Source of the DNA: Streptomyces sp. NBC_00247
GTDB lineage: Bacteria > Actinomycetota > Actinomycetes > Streptomycetales > Streptomycetaceae
Length of the DNA stretch: 64,000 bases
Reading direction: 5' to 3'
Assembly (NCBI RefSeq): GCF_036188265.1
Contig: NZ_CP108093.1
Span: forward strand, 1,922,001-1,986,000
This document shows positions 11,520-21,178 of this stretch, in pieces. The position numbers were made by a program, and so were the translations under genes. The notes under the pieces were generated by a model. That model was not told the origin of the DNA and did no database searches. It saw only the letters and a program-made list of their open reading frames with translations. The first letter of the stretch is position 1; every line of letters begins with the position of its first letter.

Positions 11520-12163
11520 TTGGCCACCTCGAGGTCGGGTACCACCTTGCGCAGTTCCTCGACGGACAGAGCGCCGGCGCGCAGCAGGACCGGGACCTTG
11601 CCGGTGACGTCGACGATGGAGGACGGGACGTTGCCCGGGGTGGGGCCGCCGTCGAGGTAGACGGAGACGGAGTCCCCGAGCATCTCCTGGGCGGCGTCGC
11701 AGGTCTCCGGGGACGGGTGGCCGGTGAGGTTGGCACTGGAGACGGCCATCGGGCCGACCTCGGTGAGCAGCTCGATGGCGACCGGGTGCAGCGGCATCCG
11801 GACGGCGACGGTGCCACGGGTGTCGCCGAGGTCCCACTGGAGCGACGGCTGGTGCTTGGCGACGAGGGTGAGGGCGCCGGGCCAGAAGGCGTCGACGAGC
11901 TCCCACGCCTGCTCGGAGAAGTCGGTGACCAGGCCGTGCAGCGTGTTCGGGGAGCCGATGAGGACCGGGGTGGGCATGTTGCGCCCGCGGCCCTTGGCGT
12001 CGAGCAGGTCCGCGACGGCCTCCGAGGAGAAGGCGTCCGCACCGATCCCGTAGACGGTGTCGGTGGGGAGCACGACCAGTTCGCCGCGACGTACCGCCGA
12101 GGCCGCTTCACGCAGCCCGGTCGTACGGTCGGTCGCGTCGTTGCAGTCGTATCGCCGTGCCAT
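11516..12163 (-). CDS. sua5: L-threonylcarbamoyladenylate synthase (Sua5/YrdC family)
   Basis: This 215-residue protein catalyses the first step of the t6A37 tRNA modification, making threonylcarbamoyl-AMP from threonine, bicarbonate and ATP. The N-terminal motif LVVLPTDTVYGIGADAF and the later AVRMPLHPVA, SSANLTGHPS and PSSIVDVTG segments are diagnostic of the YrdC domain. It has about the length of stand-alone YrdC/TsaC enzymes and lacks the long C-terminal Sua5 domain. It overlaps the downstream phosphatase-like gene by 4 bases and follows prmC by about 70 bp. Confidence 0.95.
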   Translation of the reverse strand: MARRYDCNDATDRTTGLREAASAVRRGELVVLPTDTVYGIGADAFSSEAVADLLDAKGRGRNMPTPVLIGSPNTLHGLVTDFSEQAWELVDAFWPGALTLVAKHQPSLQWDLGDTRGTVAVRMPLHPVAIELLTEVGPMAVSSANLTGHPSPETCDAAQEMLGDSVSVYLDGGPTPGNVPSSIVDVTGKVPVLLRAGALSVEELRKVVPDLEVAN

Positions 12164-12233
12164 CAGCCGGCCTCCTCAAGCGGGTACGGGTAAAGGTGAT
12201 GCGGGCAGTGCGGGCGGGGGGCCGTCGCCCCGG

Positions 12234-13079
12234 TCACGGCATGGCCTTGCGGGCGGTGGCGAACCGCGGCCGGTTGTTGAGGTCCGGGTGGTCGGCCGCG
12301 TCGGCCCAGCCGCGTTCCTCGGTGAAGATCCAGGGGACCTGGCCGCCCTGGGTGTCGGCGTGCTCGATGACGACGAGGCCGCCGGGGCGGAGCAGGCGGT
12401 GCGCGGTGCGCTCGATGCCGCGGATGGTGTCGAGACCGTCCTCGCCGGAGAAGAGCGCCATCTGCGGGTCGTGGTCGCGGGCCTCGGGCGCCACGTACTC
12501 CCACTCGGTGAGCGGGATGTACGGCGGGTTGGAGATCACCAGGTCGACCTGGCCGTCGAGCTCGGGAAGGGCGCTCAGGGCGTCTCCGCGGTGCACGGTG
12601 ACCCTGGACCCCTCGGCGTTCTTCCTGGTCCACGTGAGGGCGTCCTCGGAGAGCTCCACGGCGTGCACGCGGGAGCGCGGCACCTCCTGGGCCATGGCGA
12701 GGGCGATGGCGCCGGAGCCGGTGCAGAGGTCGACGATCAGCGGCTCGACGACGTCCATCGCGCGGACCGCGTCTATGGCCCAGCCGACGACCGACTCGGT
12801 CTCCGGGCGGGGTACGAACACCCCGGGGCCGACCTGGAGCTCCAGGTAGCGGAAGAAGGCGCGGCCGGTGATGTGCTGGAGCGGCTCGCGGTTCTCGCGG
12901 CGCGCGATGGTCTCCCAGTAGCGCGCGTCGAAGTCCGCGTCCGGCACCCTGTGCAGTTCGCCCCGCTTGACTCCGTGGACGAAGGCCGCGAGCTCCTCGG
13001 CATCGAATCGCGGCGAGGGGACACCGGCGTCGGCCAGCCGCTGGGTGGCCTGGGCCACCTCGGCGAGCAGCAGGTTCAT
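12234..13079 (-). CDS. prmC: Peptide chain release factor N5-glutamine methyltransferase
   Basis: This 281-residue SAM-dependent methyltransferase modifies the glutamine of the GGQ motif in release factors. Motif I reads IVDLCTGSGAIAL and the catalytic NPPY motif lies in DLVISNPPYIPLTEW. The N-terminal helical domain, residues 1-85, is the substrate-binding part. It lies 40 bp downstream of prfA, which encodes its substrate, so the two are probably co-transcribed. Confidence 0.96.
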   Translation of the reverse strand: MNLLLAEVAQATQRLADAGVPSPRFDAEELAAFVHGVKRGELHRVPDADFDARYWETIARRENREPLQHITGRAFFRYLELQVGPGVFVPRPETESVVGWAIDAVRAMDVVEPLIVDLCTGSGAIALAMAQEVPRSRVHAVELSEDALTWTRKNAEGSRVTVHRGDALSALPELDGQVDLVISNPPYIPLTEWEYVAPEARDHDPQMALFSGEDGLDTIRGIERTAHRLLRPGGLVVIEHADTQGGQVPWIFTEERGWADAADHPDLNNRPRFATARKAMP

Positions 13080-13119
13080 CGCGGATCTCCGTACGGGTTC
13101 ACGGGCGGGGCGGGCGGGA

Positions 13120-14196
13120 TCAGGCGTTGGCGAGCTTGGCGGCGGAGTCGGCGTCGACGCATGCCTGGATCACCGCGTCGAGGTCCCCGTCGAGGACCTG
13201 GTCCAAGTTGTACGCCTTGAAGCCGACGCGGTGGTCCGAGATCCGGTTTTCCGGGAAGTTGTACGTGCGGATCTTCTCGGACCGGTCGACGGTGCGCACC
13301 TGGCTGCGGCGCACGTCGGAAGCTTCCTGCTCGGCGGCCTCCTGGGCGGCGGCGAGCAGCCGGGACCGCAGGATGCGCATGGCCTGCTCCTTGTTCTGGA
13401 GCTGGCTCTTCTCGTTCTGGCAGGAGGCGACGACACCGGTGGGCAGGTGCGTGATGCGGACGGCGGAGTCGGTGGTGTTGACGGACTGGCCGCCGGGGCC
13501 GGAGGACCGGTACACGTCGATGCGCAGGTCGTTCGCGTGGATCTCGACCTCGACCTCCTCGGCCTCGGGGGTCACGAGGATGCCGGCGGCGGAGGTGTGG
13601 ATGCGGCCCTGGGACTCGGTGGAGGGCACGCGCTGCACGCGGTGCACGCCGCCCTCGTACTTCATCCGGGCCCAGACGCCCTGGCCGGGCTCGGTGGCGC
13701 CGTTGCCGCCCTTGGTCTTCACGGAGACCTGGACGTCCTTGTAGCCGCCGAGCTCGGACTCGGTGGAGTCGATGATCTCGGTCTTCCATCCGATGCGCTC
13801 GGCGTAGCGGAGGTACATGCGCAGCAGGTCACCGGCGAACAGGGCCGACTCGTCGCCGCCCGCGCCCGCCTTGATCTCCAGGAGCACGTCCTTGTCGTCG
13901 CTCGGGTCGCGCGGAACGAGAAGGAGGCGCAGGCGCTCGGTGAGCTCCTCGCGCTGCTTCTCCAGTTCCTTGACCTCGGCGGCGAAGTCGGGGTCGTCGG
14001 CGGCGAACTCGCGGGCGGTGACGATGTCGTCACCCGTGCCCTTCCAGGACCGGTACGTGGCGACGATCGGGGTCAGCTCCGCGTAGCGCTTGTTGAGCTT
14101 GCGCGCGTTGGCCTGATCCGCGTGGACCGACGGGTCGGCGAGCTTCTTCTCGAGATCGGCGTGCTCGCCGATCAGTTCCTCGACCGCCTCGAACAT
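13120..14196 (-). CDS. prfA: Peptide chain release factor 1
   Basis: This 358-residue protein recognises UAA and UAG stop codons. The anticodon-like PxT tripeptide appears as P-S-T in [15 protein letters not shown], and the catalytic GGQ lies in [20 protein letters not shown]. The start ATG at 14196 ([12 protein letters not shown]) has AGGAG upstream. The in-frame extension to 14691 runs through an inverted-repeat element and is not real. The length is typical of RF1. Confidence 0.97.
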   Translation of the reverse strand: MFEAVEELIGEHADLEKKLADPSVHADQANARKLNKRYAELTPIVATYRSWKGTGDDIVTAREFAADDPDFAAEVKELEKQREELTERLRLLLVPRDPSDDKDVLLEIKAGAGGDESALFAGDLLRMYLRYAERIGWKTEIIDSTESELGGYKDVQVSVKTKGGNGATEPGQGVWARMKYEGGVHRVQRVPSTESQGRIHTSAAGILVTPEAEEVEVEIHANDLRIDVYRSSGPGGQSVNTTDSAVRITHLPTGVVASCQNEKSQLQNKEQAMRILRSRLLAAAQEAAEQEASDVRRSQVRTVDRSEKIRTYNFPENRISDHRVGFKAYNLDQVLDGDLDAVIQACVDADSAAKLANA

Positions 14197-14223
14197 CTTC
14201 GGGCTCCTGGGTGGGGGTGACTG

Positions 14224-14399
14224 GGGCGTGTGTCGAATAGTGGCGCCGCCCGCCCGGAGGGCGGGTCCGGCGGCGTCCGGTGCGTGCGATCGCAAGGCGG
14301 AGGGTCGCCCCGATACTGGATGTATCGGGGTGATCCCGACAACGCCGCGAGCGTGCGTGCCGGGCGTCGCCGGACAGGCGCCACTTTCGACACACGCCC
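14224..14399. mobile_element. MITE-like 176-bp inverted-repeat element
   Basis: The terminal inverted repeats GGGCGTGTGTCGAA and TTCGACACACGCCC extend to 23-24 bp, with one extra base on the left. Inner arms (GTCCGGTGCGTGCG with CGTGCGTGCCGGGC) and a central hairpin, CCCCGATAC/GTATCGGGG (14308-14330), give a nested cruciform. There is no reading frame of interest. It sits in the rpmE-prfA gap, ending 27 bp before the prfA start. A divergent relative is at 10634-10761. I could not define a target duplication. Confidence 0.7.
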
Positions 14400-14422
14400 T
14401 ACGGGCCTGCTGGAGGAAGGTG

Positions 14423-14459
14423 CCGGTCGGGTCCGCGGGTCTCCCCAGGACCCGACCGG
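14423..14459. repeat. Perfect 12-bp hairpin next to the rpmE terminator
   Basis: CCGGTCGGGTCC (14423-14434) and GGACCCGACCGG (14448-14459) form a 12-bp stem with a 13-nt loop. On the minus strand it directly follows the T tract of the rpmE terminator, giving tandem structures that should block read-through from rpmE towards prfA. Confidence 0.6.
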
Positions 14460-14508
14460 AAAAAACGCCGGTTCCGACCGCCCCCGAGAGGGCGCCCGAG
14501 AACCGGCG
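14460..14508 (-). terminator. Intrinsic terminator of rpmE
   Basis: On the minus strand, arms CGCCGGTTC and GAACCGGCG (outer 9 bp, with further GC pairing inside) are followed at once by six T residues. The stem starts about 10 nt past the rpmE stop. It is a textbook rho-independent terminator and suggests that prfA has its own promoter. Confidence 0.85.
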
Positions 14509-14518
14509 CTGTGGCTCG

Positions 14519-14743
14519 CTACTTGGCGGCGGAGCCTGCACCCTTGCCGAAGCGGGCCTCGAAGCGGGCCACCCGGCCGCCGGTGTCGAGGATCTTCTGC
14601 TTGCCCGTGTAGAACGGGTGGCACTCGGAGCAGACGTCGGCACGGATGGTGCCGTTGTCGATGGTGCTCCGGGTGGTGAACGACGCGCCACAGGTGCAGC
14701 TGACCTGCGTGTCGACGTACGTGGGGTGAATGTCGCGCTTCAA
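14519..14743 (-). CDS. rpmE: 50S ribosomal protein L31 (zinc-binding form)
   Basis: This 74-residue ribosomal protein begins MKRDIHPTY. It carries the zinc ligands Cys16, Cys18, Cys38 and Cys41 (SCTCG and [12 protein letters not shown]), marking the C+ form. The C-terminal [12 protein letters not shown] is conserved. AGGAGACACCTTGA lies upstream. It is probably a single-gene transcript, bounded downstream by a strong terminator. Confidence 0.97.
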   Translation of the reverse strand: MKRDIHPTYVDTQVSCTCGASFTTRSTIDNGTIRADVCSECHPFYTGKQKILDTGGRVARFEARFGKGAGSAAK

Positions 14744-14953
14744 GGTGTCTCCTAGTTTCGGGAGGGCTCCGGGTCGTCCGCGCGGATTGCGCGTCCGTGA
14801 ACCGGGGCCGACGTACCAGTCTGCCAGGACCGGCCGTATCTCCCAAAACCGGGGTACGAGCCGGTCTATTCCCGGCGGGACCGGGCGGGAGCGCGCCGAG
14901 CCGTCCGCGCCGCGGGGTGCCCGGCCGGCGACTGGCGCCTCGTCGGACCGTGC

Positions 14954-16060
14954 TCAGCCGACCACGGTCGCCGCGGAGCCCTTGTCGCCCGCGGAGTTCG
15001 CGGTGGCGGCGGCCGGGATCGCCACGTCCGCGCGCAGGGCCTTCCAGACCGCTTGGGCGTCCTTCTCCAGCGGGACCACACGGTTGGGGTCCGCCGGGTC
15101 GTACCGGACGGGCAGGGTGACCATGTCGACGTCGTCGGCACCGAGGTTCTTGAGCCCGTTCGCGAAGCCGGTGAGCTTGGTCACCGAGGCGAGGTCGGAG
15201 TCGGTGGTGATGGCCTTGGTGGCGGTGTTCGCCATTCCGAACAGCTTGGCGGGGTTGGTGAACACCCCCACCGACTTGACCTGTTCCATCAGCGCCTTGA
15301 CGAACGCCTGCTGGAGCTGGATGCGCCCGAGGTCGCTGCCGTCGCCGACGCTCTTGCGCGTACGCACCAGGCCGAGGGCCTGTTCGCCGTCGAGGGTGTG
15401 CGTGCCGGGGGCGAGGTCGAGATGGCTGCCGGGGTCGTCGATCGCCTCACTGGTGGTGATCTCGACACCGCCCAGCTGGTCGACGAGCTTCTTGAAGCCG
15501 GTGAAGTCGACCTCGACGTAGTGGTCCATGCGGATACCGGACATCGCCTCGACGGTCTTCACCGCGCAGGCCGGACCGCCCACCTGGTAGGCCGAGTTGA
15601 ACATCTGGCCGGTGGCCGCCGGGGTCTGCGCCCCGGTGCCGGGGTCGGTGCAGGCGGGCCGGTCGACGATGGTGTCGCGCGGGATCGAGACGACGTCGGC
15701 GGACTTGTGGCCCTTGTTGACGTGCACGACCATCGCCGTGTCCGAACGGGCGGTGCCCTGGTCCTCGCCGTACTCGGAGTTGGCGCCGGAGCGGGAGTCC
15801 GAGCCGAGCACCAGGATGTCCTCGGAGCCGTTGTCGACGTCGTCGGGGCGGTCGGTGCCGAGGGCGGCGTTGATGTCGACGCCCTTGAGGTTGCCGTCGA
15901 GCGCGAAGTACGCGTAAGCGAGTCCCGAACCGCCGAGGACCACGACCCCGGCCGCGGTCCAGGCCACCACGGTCTTCGCCCGGCGCCGGCGGGAGGGCTT
16001 TCTGCGCCGCCCGCCGGTGCCGCGTATGCGGCCCGTACCTCTGCTGCCCTGCTCGCTCAT
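14954..16060 (-). CDS. LytR-CpsA-Psr (LCP) family protein
   Basis: This 368-residue membrane-anchored enzyme is predicted to ligate wall glycopolymers, such as teichoic acids, to peptidoglycan. A basic N-terminus (RRRKPSRRRRAK) precedes one membrane helix at about residues 31-52, and the LCP domain follows. LCP signatures include DILVLGSDSRSG, SDTAMVVHVNKGHKSADVVSIPRDT and ALGLVRTRKSVGDGSDLGRIQLQQAF. The ATG at 16060 has GAGGAAC upstream. It lies between rpmE and rho; the mycobacterial counterpart of this locus lacks it. Confidence 0.92.
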   Translation of the reverse strand: MSEQGSRGTGRIRGTGGRRRKPSRRRRAKTVVAWTAAGVVVLGGSGLAYAYFALDGNLKGVDINAALGTDRPDDVDNGSEDILVLGSDSRSGANSEYGEDQGTARSDTAMVVHVNKGHKSADVVSIPRDTIVDRPACTDPGTGAQTPAATGQMFNSAYQVGGPACAVKTVEAMSGIRMDHYVEVDFTGFKKLVDQLGGVEITTSEAIDDPGSHLDLAPGTHTLDGEQALGLVRTRKSVGDGSDLGRIQLQQAFVKALMEQVKSVGVFTNPAKLFGMANTATKAITTDSDLASVTKLTGFANGLKNLGADDVDMVTLPVRYDPADPNRVVPLEKDAQAVWKALRADVAIPAAATANSAGDKGSAATVVG

Positions 16061-16384
16061 GGATGTTCCTCGTTCCCGGTTCCCCGCTGCTCCCTGCTCC
16101 CCCCTGCCGGAGTGGTCCCGGCACGGTCGGGTCGTCTCTCGGATGGACGCCGAAGCACCAAGAAGGGTGCCACGACGCCCTGTGACCACCGTACGGCCGA
16201 ACGGGTGGGAGGCGGACCTGGAGAACTGCCGGTGACACCGCACTCACCTGCGGTTTCGTTCTCCCTGCACGCTCTTCCGCGCCCCCGGGACGGTCACCCT
16301 GAGTGTGGTGAACGTCTCGGACGCGACGAAACCGCCCCCGCCGCGGGTGCGACGGGGGCGGTTCGTGCAACTTCCTTGCGGACG
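16061..16384. other. Intergenic region between the LCP gene and rho
   Basis: The 324 bp hold the rho terminator at the rho-proximal side, and must contain the promoter of the LCP gene or allow read-through from rho. I see no convincing -35/-10 pair and no additional gene. Confidence 0.4.
16330..16363 (-). terminator. Terminator hairpin downstream of rho
   Basis: AACCGCCCCCG (16330-16340) and CGGGGGCGGTT (16353-16363) form an 11-bp stem with a 12-nt loop about 20 nt past the rho stop. No T tract follows on the minus strand beyond a single TTCGTCG, so it is a GC-type terminator common in streptomycetes. Confidence 0.65.
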
Positions 16385-18409
16385 TCAGTCGTTGTTGTTA
16401 CCCGGCGACGGCGTCGTCTTCTGGATCTGGAGCAGGAACTCCGCGTTGGACGAGGTCTTCTTCATCCGGTCCAGCAGGAGCTCGATCGCCTGCTGCTGGT
16501 CGAGCGCGTGCAGGACCCGGCGCAGCTTCCAGGTGATGGCCAGCTCGTCGCTGCCCAGCAGGATCTCTTCCTTACGGGTGCTGGACGCGTCGACGTCGAC
16601 GGCCGGGAAGATGCGCTTGTCCGAGAGCTTCCGGTCGAGCTTGAGCTCCATGTTGCCGGTGCCCTTGAACTCCTCGAAGATCACCTCGTCCATGCGCGAG
16701 CCGGTCTCCACGAGCGCGGTGGCCAGGATGGTCAGCGAGCCGCCGTCCTCGATGTTGCGCGCGGCACCGAAGAAGCGCTTCGGCGGGTACAGCGCGGTCG
16801 AGTCGACACCACCGGACAGGATGCGGCCGGAAGCGGGCGCCGCGAGGTTGTACGCGCGGCCCAGGCGGGTGATCGAGTCGAGCAGCACGACCACGTCGTG
16901 CCCCAGCTCGACCAGGCGCTTGGCCCGCTCGATGGCCAGTTCGGCGACGGTGGTGTGGTCCTCGGCGGGGCGGTCGAAGGTCGAGGAGATGACCTCGCCC
17001 TTCACCGACCGCTGCATGTCGGTGACCTCTTCCGGACGCTCGTCCACGAGGACGACCATCAGGTGGCACTCCGGGCTGTTGACCGTGATCGCGTTGGCGA
17101 TGGCCTGGAGGATCATGGTCTTACCGGTCTTCGGCGGGGCCACGATCAGACCTCGCTGGCCCTTGCCGATCGGCGCGACCAAGTCGATGATCCGCGTCGT
17201 CAGGACGTTGGAGTCGGTCTCCAGGCGGAGCCGGTCCTGCGGGTACAGCGGCGTCAGCTTCTGGAACTCCGGGCGTCCGCGGCCGGATTCGGGCGCCATG
17301 CCGTTGACGGTGTCGAGGCGCACGAGGGCGTTGAACTTCTCGCGGCGCTCGCCGTCCTTGGGCTGGCGCACGGCACCGGTGACGTGGTCGCCCTTGCGCA
17401 GGCCGTTCTTGCGGACCTGGGCGAGCGAGACGTACACGTCGTTCGGACCCGGGAGGTAGCCGGAGGTCCGGATGAACGCGTAGTTGTCGAGGATGTCCAG
17501 GATGCCCGCGACGGGGATCAGGACGTCGTCGTCGGCGACCGGCACGTCGCTGACGAAGTCCTCGCGGCCACGACGGCCACGACGGTCGCGGTAGCGGCCG
17601 CGACGGCCACGACGGCCGCCCTCGTCGTCGAAGTCGTCCTGCGGCCCGTTGTCACGGTGCTGCTGCTGGCCCTGGCCGCCACCCTGTCCCTGGCTCTGGC
17701 TCTGGCCCTGTCCCTGGCGCTGCGACTGGCCCTGACCCTGGCGCTGCTGGCCCTGGTCGTCGCCCTTGCCGCGGCGGTCGCGCTGACGGTCCCGGCGATC
17801 ACCGCGCTGACGGTCCTGACGGTCGCCGCGACGGCCCTCGGCGGTGTCGGCGGCCGACTCGGCACGGGCGTCGGCCTTGGCCTCGCCGCGGTCGTCCTGC
17901 TTCTCGGCGGCGCGCTCGTCCTGCTTCGGCTCGGCCTTCACCTCGGGAGCACCGGCCTGCGCGGTGGCACGCCGACGGCGGCGCTCGCCCGCGGGCTGGT
18001 CGTCGCTGGCGGGCTGGCCGGGGATGTCGATCTGCTGCTGCGCGGCCGGCTTCTCGGCCGGGGCCGCGGCCTCGTCGCCCGTGCGCGCCTTGGAGGTGGC
18101 GCGGCGCTTGGGCTTGCTCTCCGCGTCCGTACCGGCGGCGGGCGCCTTGGCGGCGGCCTTGGCGGCGGGGGCCTTGCCGGCCTGCGCCTCCTTGATGACC
18201 TCGATCAGCTGGCTCTTGCGCATGCGCGCGGTGCCCCTGATGCCGAGGCCGGACGCGACCTGCTGCAGCTCGGCCAGGACCATGCCGTCAAGGCCGGTGC
18301 CGGAGCGGCGGCGCCGTGCGGTGGTGCCAGAGGCAGCACCTTCGGCGGGCGCGGCGCTGTCGACACTCTTGTCGGCAGTCACGCCCATCAGATCGGTGGT
18401 GTCGCTCAC
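16385..18409 (-). CDS. rho: Transcription termination factor Rho
   Basis: This 674-residue hexameric RNA helicase/ATPase ends transcription at Rho-dependent sites. The N-terminal Rho_N helix-extended loop lies at about residues 40-80 ([20 protein letters not shown]). An insertion of about 200 residues rich in Arg, Asp, Gln and Gly follows, with runs such as [12 protein letters not shown]. The RNA-binding domain ([22 protein letters not shown]) and the ATPase core come next, with Walker A PPKTGKT and [11 protein letters not shown]. The GTG at 18409 is preceded by GGAAGGACC. Such insertions are known in actinobacterial Rho and widen RNA binding. Confidence 0.97.
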   Translation of the reverse strand: MSDTTDLMGVTADKSVDSAAPAEGAASGTTARRRRSGTGLDGMVLAELQQVASGLGIRGTARMRKSQLIEVIKEAQAGKAPAAKAAAKAPAAGTDAESKPKRRATSKARTGDEAAAPAEKPAAQQQIDIPGQPASDDQPAGERRRRRATAQAGAPEVKAEPKQDERAAEKQDDRGEAKADARAESAADTAEGRRGDRQDRQRGDRRDRQRDRRGKGDDQGQQRQGQGQSQRQGQGQSQSQGQGGGQGQQQHRDNGPQDDFDDEGGRRGRRGRYRDRRGRRGREDFVSDVPVADDDVLIPVAGILDILDNYAFIRTSGYLPGPNDVYVSLAQVRKNGLRKGDHVTGAVRQPKDGERREKFNALVRLDTVNGMAPESGRGRPEFQKLTPLYPQDRLRLETDSNVLTTRIIDLVAPIGKGQRGLIVAPPKTGKTMILQAIANAITVNSPECHLMVVLVDERPEEVTDMQRSVKGEVISSTFDRPAEDHTTVAELAIERAKRLVELGHDVVVLLDSITRLGRAYNLAAPASGRILSGGVDSTALYPPKRFFGAARNIEDGGSLTILATALVETGSRMDEVIFEEFKGTGNMELKLDRKLSDKRIFPAVDVDASSTRKEEILLGSDELAITWKLRRVLHALDQQQAIELLLDRMKKTSSNAEFLLQIQKTTPSPGNNND

Positions 18410-18757
18410 GAAGGGTCCTTCCCTGGAGCGGACGTCGGCCTTCTGGCTCGGCGACCGGTTGTGCTGTCCGGCATTCGGTTGGTGATCTTTTCGATCGCGG
18501 ACCGTGCCGGGGCGGTGGTCCGCCGGTGCGGCGGAGAGAGGTACGTGCGGGGTCCGACTCGAGCTCCCCCTGCTCGGCCCACTCATGGACGAACGAGGGG
18601 TGTCGTGCCGGTTCCGGAGCGTGCTCGAAACTGCTCAGACAGGCTGATCAGGCAGTTGGGGAGGCTCCCGGAAGAAAGGTGGTCCCTGAAGGGGACACGA
18701 AGCAACGCGTCGCTGGGACGTCGATTGCCGACTTGAGATTAACACTACCGGCTCCAA

Positions 18758-18786
18758 CAAATATTCCCCCTCTCTGTCACCGGCAA
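18758..18786 (-). promoter_or_regulatory. rho: Candidate rho promoter giving a long leader
   Basis: On the minus strand TTGCCG (18781-18786) and TATTTG (18758-18763) are 17 bp apart. The 386-bp gap between thrB and rho would give a leader of about 340 nt, as often seen for autoregulated rho genes. Nothing else codes in this gap. Confidence 0.35.
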
Positions 18787-18795
18787 TCCCTCTGC

Positions 18796-19713
18796 TTACG
18801 GGGCGAGCGGCAGCACGCACGCGCCGGGGCCGTCGAGGGCGAGCTTGTTCGCGGCCCACCCCTCACCCGCGAGGCGGGCCACCTTGTCGGCGGCGCCCTC
18901 TTCCGTGAGGGCCAAAACCGTGGGCCCCGCACCGGAGATGACGGCGGGCACCCCGTCCGCGCGCAGCCGGTGCACCAGTTCGAGGCTCTCCGGCATCGCC
19001 GGCTCCCGGTACTCCTGGTGGAGCCGGTCCTCGGTGGCGGCCAGCAGCAGCTCGGGGCGCCGGGTCAGCGCCTCCACGAGCAGCGCGGCGCGGCCGGCGT
19101 TGGCGGCGGCGTCCACGTGCGGGACCTGGCGCGGCAGCAGTCCGCGGGCGGTCTCGGTGAGCACCGGCCTGCCCGGTACGAAGACCACCGGCACGACCGC
19201 GGCGGCCGGGTCCATCCGGATGGCGCGGGCCGCCCCGCCGTCCATCCAGGCGAGGGTGAATCCGCCGAGGAGGCAGGCCGCGACGTTGTCCGGGTGGCCC
19301 TCGATCTCGGTGGCCAGTTCCAGCAGCGCGGCGTCGTCGAGGCGGGCCTCTCCGCCGGTCGTCACCGCGCGGGCGGCGACGATGCCGGCGCAGATGGCGG
19401 CGGAGGAGGAGCCGAGGCCGCGGCCGTGCGGAATGCGGTTGGCGCAGACGATTTCCAGTCCGCGCGGCTGTCCGCCGAGCAGGTCGAAGGCGGTGCGCAT
19501 GGCGCGTACGAGCAGGTGCGACTCGTCGCGGGGCAGGGTGTCGGCGCCCTCGCCGGCGATGTCGATGTGCAGACCGGAGTCGGCGACCCGGACGACGACG
19601 TCGTCGTAGAGGCCCAGCGACAGGCCGAGGGCGTCGAAGCCCGGGCCCAGATTGGCGCTGGTGGCGGGGACGCGCACCCTGACGGCGGCGGCTCGGAACG
19701 CGGGACCGGCCAT
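18796..19713 (-). CDS. thrB: Homoserine kinase
   Basis: This 305-residue GHMP-family kinase phosphorylates homoserine to O-phosphohomoserine in threonine synthesis. The N-terminal VRVRVPATSANLGPGFDALG and the ATP-binding loop IPHGRGLGSSSAAICAG at about residues 90-108 are diagnostic. The C-terminal motif AVISGAGPTVLAL is motif 3. The ATG at 19713 (MAGPAF) is preceded by AAGGAG. It is the third threonine gene in order, but a terminator-like hairpin and a 388-bp gap separate it from thrC. Confidence 0.96.
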   Translation of the reverse strand: MAGPAFRAAAVRVRVPATSANLGPGFDALGLSLGLYDDVVVRVADSGLHIDIAGEGADTLPRDESHLLVRAMRTAFDLLGGQPRGLEIVCANRIPHGRGLGSSSAAICAGIVAARAVTTGGEARLDDAALLELATEIEGHPDNVAACLLGGFTLAWMDGGAARAIRMDPAAAVVPVVFVPGRPVLTETARGLLPRQVPHVDAAANAGRAALLVEALTRRPELLLAATEDRLHQEYREPAMPESLELVHRLRADGVPAVISGAGPTVLALTEEGAADKVARLAGEGWAANKLALDGPGACVLPLAP

Positions 19714-20101
19714 CGGCTGGTGGACTCCTTGGGGCGGGGATGCGGTGCGTGCGGGTGACTCTGCGGCGGCGGGGTGACGCGGGAGTCCGGTCGGCCGGAA
19801 AGCGACTTCCGGGCGGCGGTGCTCCGGCGGTGGACCCCACGACCACCGCACGACGACAAGGACAGGCCCTTACGGCGCTGCCGGTCACGTACAGCTTATC
19901 GAAGGAAGGTTCTGTGGCGACATAGGGCGCATGGGAGGCGCACGATGCGTGTCGCACCCGTCCCTTGCGCTCTCCGCCCCGGACAGGGGGGTTGGGCCCG
20001 GCCGGCCGGGGTGCGCCGCACCGCCCGGAGGCGTTTCGCCTGCCGGGCGGCGCGGTGTCGGTGCGTGGCCCCGGAACCGGGGTACCGCGTGCGGACGGGG
20101 C
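19714..20101. other. thrC-thrB intergenic region
   Basis: The 388 bp between thrC and thrB contain the strong hairpin at 20016-20055 and an AT-richer patch around 19885-19925 that may hold a thrB promoter. No further coding sequence is credible here. Confidence 0.4.
20016..20055 (-). terminator. Long hairpin after thrC
   Basis: The inner arms AGGCG/CGCCT around a TTT loop continue, past one bulged base, into CCGCACCGCCCGG pairing with CCGGGCGGCGCGG with one mismatch. This gives an 18-bp stem about 50 nt after the thrC stop. It suggests termination or attenuation before thrB. Confidence 0.65.
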
Positions 20102-21172
20102 TCAGACGAGGCCGAGCTTCTGCGCGGCGGTGGCGGCGTCGACCGGGACGGTGACGGGCTGCGGTGCGCCCGCGACGGCCCAGTCGGGGTCCTTGAGGCC
20201 GTTGCCGGTGACGGTGCAGACGATCCGCTGGCCGCGGTCGACCTTGCCCTCTTCGGCGGCCTTGAGCAGGCCGGCGACGGAGGCAGCCGAGGCGGGTTCC
20301 ACGAAGACGCCCTCCTGCGCGGCCAACAGCCGGTACGCGGAGAGGATTTGACGGTCCGTCACTTCGTCGATGAAGCCGCCGGACTCGTCCCGGGCGGCCA
20401 GCGCGTAGTTCCAGGACGCCGGGTTGCCGATCCGGATCGCGGTGGCGATCGTCGCCGGGTCCTTCACGATCTCGCCGCGCACGATGGGCGCGGAACCGGA
20501 GGCCTGGAAGCCCCACATGCGCGGCCGGTGGGTGGCCAGGCCGTCACCGGCGTACTCGGTGTAGCCCTTCCAGTAGGCCGTGATGTTGCCCGCGTTGCCG
20601 ACCGGCAGGACGTGGATGTCCGGGGCGTCGCCGAGCGCGTCGACGATCTCGAACGCGGCGGTCTTCTGGCCCTCGATGCGGACCGGGTTGACCGAATTGA
20701 CGAGCGCCACCGGGTAGTTGTCCGACAGCGAGCGGGCCAGTGTCAGGCAGTCGTCGAAGTTGCCGTCGACCTGGAGGATCTTGGCGCCGTGCACGAGCGC
20801 CTGCCCCATCTTGCCGAGCGCGATCTTGCCGCGCGGTACGAGGACGGCGCAGACCATTCCGGCGCGCACCGCGTACGCGGCGGCGGAGGCGGAGGTGTTG
20901 CCGGTGGAGGCGCAGATGACGGCCTGCGCGCCCTCCTCCTTGGCCCGGGTGATGGCCATGGTCATGCCGCGGTCCTTGAACGAACCGGTGGGGTTGGCGC
21001 CCTCGACCTTGAGGTACACCTCGCAGCCCGTGCGCTCGGAGAGAACCTGCGCCGAAACGAGCGGCGTACCACCCTCACCGAGGGAGACGACCGGCGTCGT
21101 GCTCGTGACCGGAAGGCGGTCCCGGTACTCCTCGATGATGCCCCGCCACTGGTGGGTGCCCTTGCTGGTCAT
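20102..21172 (-). CDS. thrC: Threonine synthase
   Basis: This 356-residue PLP enzyme converts O-phosphohomoserine to threonine. The PLP lysine is in [15 protein letters not shown] at about residues 56-70, and the phosphate-binding loop is [15 protein letters not shown]. The short actinobacterial class, close to the threonine dehydratase fold, is indicated by the 356-residue length. It starts 6 bp after hom ends, so hom and thrC are one unit. Confidence 0.96.
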   Translation of the reverse strand: MTSKGTHQWRGIIEEYRDRLPVTSTTPVVSLGEGGTPLVSAQVLSERTGCEVYLKVEGANPTGSFKDRGMTMAITRAKEEGAQAVICASTGNTSASAAAYAVRAGMVCAVLVPRGKIALGKMGQALVHGAKILQVDGNFDDCLTLARSLSDNYPVALVNSVNPVRIEGQKTAAFEIVDALGDAPDIHVLPVGNAGNITAYWKGYTEYAGDGLATHRPRMWGFQASGSAPIVRGEIVKDPATIATAIRIGNPASWNYALAARDESGGFIDEVTDRQILSAYRLLAAQEGVFVEPASAASVAGLLKAAEEGKVDRGQRIVCTVTGNGLKDPDWAVAGAPQPVTVPVDAATAAQKLGLV

Positions 21173-21178
21173 GGGTCC

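Noticed and set aside
15053..18736. 1227-codon open frame on the plus strand opposite rho and the LCP gene
   Set aside because: It is antisense to two well-supported genes, has the Val/Arg/Gly/Asp-rich composition of a GC-rich shadow frame, and shows no domain.
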